A program made the translations under genes and the position numbers. 64,000 bases of DNA from JBQDBK01 sp052090825 (GTDB lineage Bacteria; Bacillota; Clostridia; Tissierellales; Peptoniphilaceae): assembly GCA_052090825.1 (NCBI GenBank), contig JBQDBK010000001.1:267041-331040 (forward strand). The letters are read 5' to 3'. Below the pieces are notes generated by a model. That model had not been told where the DNA came from. It did no database searches and saw only the letters and a program-made list of their open reading frames with translations. Below, piece by piece: positions 54,063 to 61,160 of this stretch. How positions within the stretch are numbered: position 1 is the first letter of the stretch; the number at the start of each line of letters is the position of its first letter.

Positions 54063-55808
54063 GGAACACAATTTATCGTCCTTGTCGCTACTATGGGAAC
54101 ACAATTCAGAAGATTCTTCTGCATCCTTTTTATTCTTTTGACTCTCATTTTTTCTAGGTGTTTTAAATTTACTTCCATCTATATTATCTCTAAATCCTGT
54201 CTTATAAACAAATGTTAATTTATAAGGATTTATATTTTGATCTTCGTCTATCTCGCCAACAATAACCTTTTCTATTATACTTTCAAAAACAAATCTATCA
54301 AATTCTTTTAAGACTTCATTATTCTCCAATATATTTTTAAATTCTTTCATTCGCTTCTTTATATTATTTTCATTTTTTAAATTAAATTCTAGGCTTTCTT
54401 TCTCTTTACTTTTCTCTAAGTATTTATTTTGCAATGAAACATATTTATCTTCATATATCTTTTCATCTATTTTCTGATCTAATCTTAAATCAACCAATGA
54501 ATCTTGTTTTACTAAAATTGAAGCAATTTCATTATCTAATTTTTTTATCTCTTTTGCAATAGAACTATCATTTAAAGTTTTTTCTACACGAACTAAGAAT
54601 TCTTCTACTACGTCTTGATTATTAGAGCATAACTGTCTATAGCTTTCTAGAAATGCTCCCTTAATAGCCTCTTCTTCTATACCCTTACTCTCAGGACAAT
54701 ATTTTTTACCTTTTTTTGTTCCTACAACGCATTGCCATACAACTTTATTATACTCTGTTTTACTATGCCATGATCTTCTTGATAAATTTCCTCCACAAAA
54801 TCTACATTCTAATAGGCTACTAAAAGCATATTTTCTACTATACTTTTCTCTCTTTCCTCCTTTGGATAATACTGTATTTCTATTTGAAGCTCTTTTCATT
54901 CTTATCTCTTGTGCTTTATCAAAGTCTTCAGTACTTATGATTGCTTCATGATGATCTTTTATATAAAACTTGTCTTCTTCTCCAAAGTTATCTAATCTTC
55001 TCTTGCTAATAGGATCCACAGTAAATGTTTTTCCCATTAATATATCACCTTTGTATTTTTCATTCTTTATAATTCCTAATACTGTTGTAGGAGTCCATTT
55101 CTTTTTACCCCTTGGTGATTTATACCCAAGGTTTTCTAATTCTCGGCATATTACACTTCCTCCTGCACCTTCAAGATACCGTTTAAATATATAACGGATT
55201 ATCTCAGCTTCTTCTTCATTTATAGAAATACTTTTATCTTCAATATGATAATCATATCCAAGACATCCTTGAAATCCTACTAGTTCTCCTCTTTTCATTT
55301 TCATTTTTAAACCTTTTTTTACATTGGCTGAAATATTTTCAACTTCTTGCTGTGCAACCGAACTTAATATAACTAACAGTAACTCTCCATCCATAGTTAA
55401 AGTGTTAATATTTTCTTCTTCAAAGAATACCGCCACATTTATTTCTTTTAATCTTCTTACATATTTTAATGTATCAAGGGTGTTTCTTGCAAATCTAGAT
55501 ATAGATTTAGTTACTATCATATCTATATCCCCATTCATACAATCATTTATTAATCTTTGAAATTCTACTCTTTTTTCTATATGTGTACCAGTTATTGATT
55601 CATCTGCATAAATATCAACCATAGTCCAATCTTTATTTCCATTTATTAAATCTGTATAATATCTTACCTGAGATCTATAACTTTGTAGCTGTTCTTCATT
55701 ATCTGTACTAACTCTACAATAAGCAGCAACTCTTTTTAAGTTTATTTCCTTTCCTTGGTTTCTTTCACTTAAAAGATTTCCTCCTTTTATTACTTCAACT
55801 TTTTTCAT
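54039..55808 (-). CDS. Large serine recombinase (ICE/IME integrase)
   Basis: 589 residues. The resolvase-type catalytic domain has YCRVSTD with Ser34 and SRFARNTLDT. The recombinase domain follows (GCLGYDYH, GAGGSVICRELE), then a zinc ribbon (CRFCGG ... C ... KKYC) and a coiled coil. The last 25 residues (SSELCSHSSDK ... LCSYSSDNTR) arise from a 33-base tandem repeat running into the att junction. ATG at 55808 with GGAGGT upstream. It is the likely integrase of the element extending rightwards. Confidence 0.92.
   Translation of the reverse strand: MKKVEVIKGGNLLSERNQGKEINLKRVAAYCRVSTDNEEQLQSYRSQVRYYTDLINGNKDWTMVDIYADESITGTHIEKRVEFQRLINDCMNGDIDMIVTKSISRFARNTLDTLKYVRRLKEINVAVFFEEENINTLTMDGELLLVILSSVAQQEVENISANVKKGLKMKMKRGELVGFQGCLGYDYHIEDKSISINEEEAEIIRYIFKRYLEGAGGSVICRELENLGYKSPRGKKKWTPTTVLGIIKNEKYKGDILMGKTFTVDPISKRRLDNFGEEDKFYIKDHHEAIISTEDFDKAQEIRMKRASNRNTVLSKGGKREKYSRKYAFSSLLECRFCGGNLSRRSWHSKTEYNKVVWQCVVGTKKGKKYCPESKGIEEEAIKGAFLESYRQLCSNNQDVVEEFLVRVEKTLNDSSIAKEIKKLDNEIASILVKQDSLVDLRLDQKIDEKIYEDKYVSLQNKYLEKSKEKESLEFNLKNENNIKKRMKEFKNILENNEVLKEFDRFVFESIIEKVIVGEIDEDQNINPYKLTFVYKTGFRDNIDGSKFKTPRKNESQKNKKDAEESSELCSHSSDKDDKLCSYSSDNTR
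54045..54112. repeat. 33-base tandem repeat at the recombinase 3' end
   Basis: On the minus strand TTGTGTTCCCATAGTAG recurs 33 bases later as TTGTGTTCCTATAGTAG, each followed by a GACAA. The copies abut the att core and may be recombinase binding arms. Confidence 0.5.
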
Positions 55809-55869
55809 AAAAAGACCTCCTAAATTGTATTCCTTTGTATAGTTCTATTATATCATATAGATACACAAT

Positions 55870-56016
55870 TTAAGAGGTTAAATCTGAAGATATTTTATAA
55901 TCTTTCATAAGTTCATTTTTTATTTTATAATATTCAATTTTATCTATAAGCTCTTTTACTAATAATTGTTTTAACATAGCAATCTGCATACTGTATCTTA
56001 ATATGTTATTTTCCAT
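55870..56016 (-). CDS. Small SHOCT-like protein
   Basis: 48 residues from the ATG at 56016, which has AAGGAT upstream. The core LKQLLVKELIDKIEYYKIKNEL resembles the short helical SHOCT motif (LKKLLDxGxITxEEYxxxK), seen in part as ELIDKIEYYKIK. Such genes often precede serine recombinase genes on ICEs. An earlier in-frame ATG would add 24 residues but has no binding site. Confidence 0.6.
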   Translation of the reverse strand: MENNILRYSMQIAMLKQLLVKELIDKIEYYKIKNELMKDYKISSDLTS

Positions 56017-56382
56017 ATTTTTTATCCTTTCTATATTTATTTGTATATGTAAGTTTTTTGACATTGCAGATGGTGGTTGGAGAACCACTCCATAGGAATT
56101 GACCTCTCCTCATTATTATGACGAGCCGTACCCATTGCCTGTGACGCTTTTAACGCTCGGACTGTGGCTATACGAAAGTATCTTTAAAATGTCAGTATTT
56201 CTTGGCCTATGGATCTTCCAGTTCCATGTTTCAGTCATAAAAAATCGCTCTTATCTTTACTCTTCTTTTCTTTATTAAAGGAATTAGATTGTCCTGGCGT
56301 TTATGCTTATAGGCTCATACTGAACAAAATGTATCTGCTTAGTCTATTAAATTATCAATGTTCATTTTTTAAGGATAAAAAA
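56017..56382 (-). other. Unexplained, relatively GC-rich region with pairing potential
   Basis: Less AT-rich than its surroundings. On the minus strand it has a hairpin GTGGTT-CTCC-AACCAC and a distant pair TCCATAGG/CCTATGGA about 110 bases apart. A 40-codon frame (MTETWNWKIHRP start, GNGYGSS end) exists but has no convincing binding site. It could be a structured leader, a noncoding RNA or decayed coding sequence ahead of the recombinase. Confidence 0.35.
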
Positions 56383-56417
56383 TACCCCCTTACTAATAAG
56401 CCGAAAAGTAAGGGGGC
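56383..56417 (-). terminator. Terminator after the sigma-like gene
   Basis: CCCCCTTACT and AGTAAGGGGG form a 10-bp stem with a 12-base loop, followed on the minus strand by TATTTTTT. Confidence 0.85.
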
Positions 56418-56425
56418 GTGGTAAC

Positions 56426-56860
56426 CTAATCTTCTAAATCTTTTAATACATCTTTAAGTTTTGCTAATATTTTATTTCTTCTTTTTTGTATTGCTACATG
56501 GCTAATCTTCTTCTCTCTAGCTATATCTCTTATAGATCTTTCTTCAAAAAATATTTGAGTAATTAAATCTCTTTCTTCTAGATTTAATCCATCTAATGCT
56601 TTATACAATTCTTTTATAATCATCCCTGTCTCAACCACCTTTTCCACATCAATATTTTTGTCTTCAGCATAATCTATAAAATTTCTGTCTTTGGTGTCGT
56701 AATTACTAAAGCGCATAAGCCCTTTATCTCTATCCCTTTCTTCTAAATATTTTTCACGTCTTTTATGAGTATAGAAACTTTCATAGACCTCTCTTGATAC
56801 TGGAATTAACTTGCCATTTACGGGTAAAACATATTTTCCCCTTATTTTTTTACGACTCAT
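56426..56860 (-). CDS. Sigma-70-like ICE regulator
   Basis: 144 residues. The C-terminal part (LNLEERDLITQIFFEERSIRD and REKKISHVAIQKRRNK, quoted in pieces) is a sigma region-4 helix-turn-helix. The N-terminus (VLPVNGKLIPVSREVY) is typical of the small sigma-like proteins carried by Firmicute conjugative elements near recombinase genes. Its ribosome binding site lies in a perfect 12-bp inverted repeat. Confidence 0.82.
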   Translation of the reverse strand: MSRKKIRGKYVLPVNGKLIPVSREVYESFYTHKRREKYLEERDRDKGLMRFSNYDTKDRNFIDYAEDKNIDVEKVVETGMIIKELYKALDGLNLEERDLITQIFFEERSIRDIAREKKISHVAIQKRRNKILAKLKDVLKDLED

Positions 56861-56867
56861 TTCGTAC

Positions 56868-56907
56868 CTCCTTATGAATTTGAATTTCTTTTTTCATTCA
56901 TAAGGAG
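56868..56907 (-). promoter_or_regulatory. Hairpin masking the ribosome binding site of the sigma-like gene
   Basis: CTCCTTATGAAT (56868-56879) is perfectly complementary to ATTCATAAGGAG (56896-56907) across a 16-base loop. On the minus-strand message the arm nearest the start contains AAGGAG of the AAGGAGGT site, so folding would hide it. Confidence 0.65.
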
Positions 56908-56954
56908 ACCGGTGGAGCTCGTTCTCTTTTTCCCATATTTCCTCCATTTGGGCA

Positions 56955-56993
56955 TAAAAAAAGCCACACGACATTTCTTTGTCGTATGGCTCA
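56955..56993 (-). terminator. Intrinsic terminator
   Basis: AGCCACACGAC and GTCGTATGGCT pair (one mismatch) with seven T residues following on the minus strand. Confidence 0.8.
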
Positions 56994-57014
56994 TGCACCT
57001 ATATAAATTTAGGC

Positions 57015-57045
57015 AATAAAAAATCCCCGCTTCAAAGCAGGGATA
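57015..57045 (-). terminator. Intrinsic terminator
   Basis: ATCCCCGCTT pairs with AAGCAGGGAT (one mismatch), followed on the minus strand by TTTTTTATT. With the one at 56955 it forms a tandem pair between the regulator genes. Confidence 0.8.
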
Positions 57046-57156
57046 GTTCGCCCATTATGGATAGTATATATGGCTTAAAGTCTCATTACAGTACCAAGTC
57101 AGTACCATTTAAGTCCCAATATAGTCTCATTTTTAAGTGGTTAATTATTTAGTTTT

Positions 57157-57723
57157 TTAATCATTGTAATTAGAGGGTTTTTCAGCAACTTTCATATCAT
57201 ATGTTTCTATATCATTATTAGAAATAAGCTCCCTTACTTCAGGTAAAGCATATCCAAAAAGCATCACTCCATAACTTTGTATGGCTTTTGGTAAATGACG
57301 ATAATAAGAAGATCTAGACATATTTACTTTTCTTATTATAGCTTCATGGCTATACACTTCTTTATGAAAAAATCTTAGTTCCACTATATTTGCATATAGT
57401 TCCTCATTACCAGGATAGTTTCTTAATCTTTCTAAAGCCTTGTCCATAATTTGAAGTAAGGTTAAGCTCTCATTTATGCCTATGAGTTGATCTTCAAATT
57501 TCTCATGGTTAATATTTGTATCTATTTCTAATAATGATACTACTAAGTCTTCTAGATGTTTTCTTTTCGATTCATATGTTTCTGCTTCTAAAGTTTTAAT
57601 TCTTTCTTGTACACGAAAATTTACTTTCCTATAAAGACCTAATAATATTTTTATATTATGTTCTAACTCCTTACTCTCCTTAAAAGGAATTTCTATTTTG
57701 TTTTCTAAATTATTGATATCCAT
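57157..57723 (-). CDS. Phage/ICE transcriptional regulator-like protein (ArpU/RinA type)
   Basis: 188 residues. A coiled-coil N-terminal half is followed by a region-4-like HTH (VELRFFHKEVYSHEAIIRKV and NMSRSSYYRHLPKAI) that resembles late-gene activators of phages and ICEs. The ATG at 57723 with AAGGAGGAAT upstream is preferred to an in-frame start 17 codons earlier. It overlaps the preceding gene by 14 bases. The exact family is not certain. Confidence 0.6.
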   Translation of the reverse strand: MDINNLENKIEIPFKESKELEHNIKILLGLYRKVNFRVQERIKTLEAETYESKRKHLEDLVVSLLEIDTNINHEKFEDQLIGINESLTLLQIMDKALERLRNYPGNEELYANIVELRFFHKEVYSHEAIIRKVNMSRSSYYRHLPKAIQSYGVMLFGYALPEVRELISNNDIETYDMKVAEKPSNYND

Positions 57724-58024
57724 TACGCAATTCCTCCTTGGCAAATAATTTTGTTGCCATAAGTACCCTGCCAAAATAATCAGATTCTATCTCATTTGCA
57801 TATTTGATTTTATATTTATATGTCTCACTCTTTGTTCTAGTAATAATTAAATCACCTTTCTTAAAAGAGGTTCCTATTTCCGTAAATAAGAAACAGCCTT
57901 CCGCTATACCCTGAGGTAAATCACCTTCAGCAATAAAGCAGACTAATTTATTAAATTCAAAACCATTTAATCCAACGATACTCTCTGAAAAAACAGGCTT
58001 ATGACATGAAATGTTTATATTCAA
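57710..58024 (-). CDS. Small ICE protein of unknown function
   Basis: 104 residues, no membrane segment. The start is TTG at 58024 with AAGGAGAG seven bases upstream. LPQGIAEGCFLFTEIG and KKGDLIITR suggest a small beta-rich fold. I recognise no family. It is the first leftward gene from the regulatory region. Confidence 0.6.
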   Translation of the reverse strand: MNINISCHKPVFSESIVGLNGFEFNKLVCFIAEGDLPQGIAEGCFLFTEIGTSFKKGDLIITRTKSETYKYKIKYANEIESDYFGRVLMATKLFAKEELRNGYQ

Positions 58025-58075
58025 TCAACAGCTCTCCTTTCATCTACATATCTTTTAATTTTTATAATTTTTCAT

Positions 58076-58092
58076 GTGGTAAATCATACCAC
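58076..58092. promoter_or_regulatory. Palindrome in the divergent regulatory region
   Basis: GTGGTA-AATCA-TACCAC is a perfect palindrome with a 5-base centre, between the leftward gene start and the rightward promoter. A regulator site is possible. Confidence 0.4.
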
Positions 58093-58102
58093 TAGCTTTA
58101 TA

Positions 58103-58131
58103 TTGACATAAAGTGCAATTCATTGTATAAT
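58103..58131 (+). promoter_or_regulatory. Consensus promoter for the XRE repressor-ImmA operon
   Basis: TTGACA (58103-58108), a 17-base spacer and TATAAT (58126-58131): both hexamers match the consensus exactly. The operator-like decamers GTGCAATTCA (58113) and GTGTAATTCA (58134) overlap it, 21 bases apart. Confidence 0.85.
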
Positions 58132-58164
58132 AAGTGTAATTCAGTTGCCTTTAATTGAATTATA

Positions 58165-58223
58165 GTGCATTTAATATACACTTGTCAAGATAAATTTAAA
58201 TATTGGTGCATTTAAATTGCACC
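58165..58223. promoter_or_regulatory. Paired operator-like palindromes upstream of the XRE gene
   Basis: GTGCATTTAATATACAC (58165-58181) and GTGCATTTAAATTGCAC (58206-58222) are near-palindromes sharing 13 of 17 bases, 41 bases apart. The second sits just before the ribosome binding site. They are likely binding sites for the XRE protein. Confidence 0.6.
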
Positions 58224-58239
58224 TTAGAAGGAGGACACC

Positions 58240-58650
58240 ATGAATTTTGCTGAAAAGCTAAGAGAACTTAGAAATAATGAAAATTTAACTCAACAAGAAT
58301 TAGCAGATAGCATTGGGGTTTCTTTGCGTACATTAAAGTCCTATGAGTTAGGTGAGACACTACCAAGATATAGAAAGATTTATCATAAGATTGCTGAAAT
58401 ATTTCAAATAGATGTAAATTATTTACTCACTGAAGGAAATGATTTTATTTTGACTGCTGGTGAAAAGTATGGTTATCGTGGAAAAAAAGGAGCAGAAGAG
58501 CTTATTGAAAATGCTCGTAGTTTGTTTGCAGGTGGAGAATTATCTGAAGAAGATAAAAAAATAGTTTTCGATGCACTGCAAGAAGCATTTTTTGAGGCTA
58601 AATTAGAAAACAAGAAATATACTCCTAATAAATATAAAAAAGATAAGTAG
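58240..58650 (+). CDS. XRE-family repressor (ImmR-like)
   Basis: 136 residues. The N-terminal HTH_3 domain at residues 5-62 (LRNNENLTQQELADSIGVS, RTLKSYELGETLPR) is followed by a short C-terminal part. AGAAGGAGG precedes the ATG. It is followed by a metallopeptidase of the ImmA type, the classic ICEBs1-like pair in which the protease cleaves the repressor after DNA damage or signalling. It probably represses the leftward element genes and itself. Confidence 0.85.
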   Translation: MNFAEKLRELRNNENLTQQELADSIGVSLRTLKSYELGETLPRYRKIYHKIAEIFQIDVNYLLTEGNDFILTAGEKYGYRGKKGAEELIENARSLFAGGELSEEDKKIVFDALQEAFFEAKLENKKYTPNKYKKDK

Positions 58651-58676
58651 GTACTGCCAAGCTTTGGAGGTGCAAC

Positions 58677-59204
58677 ATGGATTCTAAAAATACTTTAATT
58701 TATAATCGTGTTAAAAATGTTATTAGTAAATTTAATACCAATGATCCCTTTGAAATTGCAAGAGGATCTAATATTAAAATTAAATATTTTAATGACGCCA
58801 CTAAATTGCTAGGTATGTATACTGTCATTGAAAGAAATAGGTTTATATTTCTTAATTCTCGTATGCAAGAATATATGATTAGAATGGTTTTAGCACATGA
58901 ACTTGGTCATGATGCTCTTCATAGGCATCTAACTAAGAACTCTCCATTTAAGGAATATCAGATATTTGATATAACTTCAGAACCAGAATATGAAGCCAAT
59001 ATCTTTGCAGCTCATCTCTTATTAGATGAAAATAAAATTGTAGAGCTTATAAATGAAGAATATACAGATGTTGAAATAGCAAGTATTTTAAACGTAAATC
59101 TAAATCTGTTGATATTCAAAATGAACGAAATGAATAGATATGGAGCAAACTATAATTTGAGACATGCTCCAAAGGGTAATTTTTTTAATAAGGTTAAGAT
59201 TTAG
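58677..59204 (+). CDS. ImmA/IrrE-type metallopeptidase
   Basis: 175 residues. The zinc protease motif HELGH is near residues 74-78 within LAHELGHDALH, and PEYEANIFAAHLLL supplies the third ligand region. GGAGGTG precedes the ATG. It lies 26 bases after the XRE gene in one operon and probably cleaves that repressor to trigger excision. Confidence 0.87.
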   Translation: MDSKNTLIYNRVKNVISKFNTNDPFEIARGSNIKIKYFNDATKLLGMYTVIERNRFIFLNSRMQEYMIRMVLAHELGHDALHRHLTKNSPFKEYQIFDITSEPEYEANIFAAHLLLDENKIVELINEEYTDVEIASILNVNLNLLIFKMNEMNRYGANYNLRHAPKGNFFNKVKI

Positions 59205-59279
59205 GGTTTATTCTAAAGGTAATTTGAAGGTAAAACTTATTTTAATTTATTTAAAGATTTTATTTATTATCTTAACTAT

Positions 59280-59315
59280 AAAAATAAGGATTAGCGTAGG
59301 CTAAACCTTATTTTT
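59280..59315. terminator. Bidirectional terminator
   Basis: AAAATAAGG and CCTTATTTTT with inner AGC/GCT pairing lie between the convergent immA-like and DUF4365-like genes. Confidence 0.75.
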
Positions 59316-61107
59316 ATTTTTTATCATGTGTGTTTTTATAATCCAGTAAAGAATATATTGGGTAAGAAATAAACATCTCTTTTTTCTCTAGTTCTATTTT
59401 ATTAATTAAAGATCTAGCATTTTCTTTTTCTCCTAATAATATTGAAGTTGCTGCCAAAATTTCACAATTATCTTCATTGCTTAATCTAATATCTCTTATT
59501 TTCTGTAAATCAAATTCTTTTAGTTTTCCTAGCCTATATTTAACTTGAGCTAAATTCAAAAAAATATAATCTTCCCTACTTTCTTCATAAAGCCATTCTG
59601 AAAGCTTATATATCAAATATCTTAATTCATCATGTTGATTACTTTGATCATCATATGCCTTGATAGCTTCTAATAAAAAATTATTGACATATTCAAGATC
59701 CTTTGATTCCATATGGTATTTTTTTATACCCTTAAGAATTTTTTTTGCATTTATATTATCAGCTAGTAGACCTTCTTTTTGTAAAATTAAAAATTGACTT
59801 ATAGGTACATGATTACATTGGCCTGATGGAATATAAGTAACATTTAATTCACTTGTAAAAAAGTCTTCAATTTCATAGAATTCTTTATTTTTATTTTCTT
59901 TTACAATTAATATAAGGAATATATTTGAAATTTTTATTTTTAATAAATTACTTTCTGATAAATTGATATTAAAAACTTTAGTTGAAGGGTTTGTTTCCAT
60001 TAATAGTGATAATTTAAAATCATCTTCATGAGTTAGATTCTTTAAATTAAAATCTGTTTTTACCCCATAATATTTCAAACGTTTCTTAATATAATCCAGT
60101 TCCTTTATCCTACTATTTAAATCTTTCTTGTCTTTAAAATTAAAATTTTCATAAGGAATTTTAATTCCATTTACATAAAATTCTTTATTTATCATTATTG
60201 ATTTAATGAAATTTAAATCATTTAACTGCTCATTAAGAGTTCCGTTAAATTGAATATTGATAGTCAGATTAGCTATGTTACTTTTATTGACATCATTAAA
60301 ATTTATTTTTACTGATTTTCCACATATAACTCTTGATATACCTTCTTTCCATTGTACATATGCATTTTTATAGTAAGTTTGTCCATTTACAGATATATTT
60401 AAGTTGTTTTGGATATTAATTATTGCATTACTAGCTTTATCAAAAGGTATCGGGTTTCCTATTCCTCTAGGTTCAGCATATATATAAAAATCACGAGTTG
60501 TTAATTCTTTAAATGGAATTGAACTTTTAGCTTCAACTGTACTATAGCTAAATGTAAAGTTTTTAATCTGATCTTGAATTTTTTCAATATCATCAGTATA
60601 TAATATTTCTGGTATCAATGTACCATGTTGTTTTTTTCTGTTTTGGATAAAATCCAAAAATACATCTGCCTGTTTTCTTTCTTCTTTTGGTAACTGTTTA
60701 AATTCTATTTTAAATGTATCTTGTTTTTCATATCTTTTTATAAGTCTTTCTAAGTCTAAAGGCAATAATGAATTATAAAAAATCACTTCTGTCTCTCTAT
60801 CAATATACACTACAAAATAAATAATTCCACCATCCATAAGATATTTCTGCATATCATCCTTGTTTACTCTAAAGTCTATATCATTGGATTCTTCTAAGTT
60901 TATTGATTCTAAACTGTGTCCTTTTACTTGCACTGGAACTCTACCAATTAAATTTTTATTTTTCTTATGCAAATCTTTAGTCTTATAAACAAATACATCC
61001 CCATCCCATACTGGTGTCTTATCATTATCACTTATAATAGGTTCTAGATATGAATTTCTAGATATTAAATTTTGTATAGATGACGTAGCTATTTTTTCAA
61101 TATCCAT
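59314..61107 (-). CDS. PD-(D/E)XK (DUF4365-like) protein in a Gabija-like cluster
   Basis: 597 residues. The N-terminal 110 residues show the DUF4365-type nuclease pattern, WDGD at 34-37 and QVKG at 60-63 (Asp37, Gln60-x-Lys62), preceded by Glu22. The middle is beta-rich. The last 170 residues are helical and repeat-like (possibly TPR). GGAG precedes the ATG. It lies 53 bases after the UvrD helicase gene, so it is probably a third component. Alternatively it is an unrelated passenger. Confidence 0.6.
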   Translation of the reverse strand: MDIEKIATSSIQNLISRNSYLEPIISDNDKTPVWDGDVFVYKTKDLHKKNKNLIGRVPVQVKGHSLESINLEESNDIDFRVNKDDMQKYLMDGGIIYFVVYIDRETEVIFYNSLLPLDLERLIKRYEKQDTFKIEFKQLPKEERKQADVFLDFIQNRKKQHGTLIPEILYTDDIEKIQDQIKNFTFSYSTVEAKSSIPFKELTTRDFYIYAEPRGIGNPIPFDKASNAIINIQNNLNISVNGQTYYKNAYVQWKEGISRVICGKSVKINFNDVNKSNIANLTINIQFNGTLNEQLNDLNFIKSIMINKEFYVNGIKIPYENFNFKDKKDLNSRIKELDYIKKRLKYYGVKTDFNLKNLTHEDDFKLSLLMETNPSTKVFNINLSESNLLKIKISNIFLILIVKENKNKEFYEIEDFFTSELNVTYIPSGQCNHVPISQFLILQKEGLLADNINAKKILKGIKKYHMESKDLEYVNNFLLEAIKAYDDQSNQHDELRYLIYKLSEWLYEESREDYIFLNLAQVKYRLGKLKEFDLQKIRDIRLSNEDNCEILAATSILLGEKENARSLINKIELEKKEMFISYPIYSLLDYKNTHDKK

Positions 61108-61160
61108 AAGATCACTCCAATCACTAAACGTATTATTGACTAATATTCATATTAATTAAA

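Noticed and set aside
53987..54178. Separate 63-residue protein overlapping the recombinase end
   Set aside because: It is an open frame across the rlmD-like relic and tandem repeat, lacks a binding site and is explained by the relic.
56209..56424. Plus-strand 71-residue frame
   Set aside because: No ribosome binding site, and it runs through the minus-strand terminator of the sigma-like gene.
57050..57150. Short repeats AGTACCA and AGTCTCATT as an origin of transfer
   Set aside because: Each occurs only twice and without a nick-site pattern or nearby relaxase gene.
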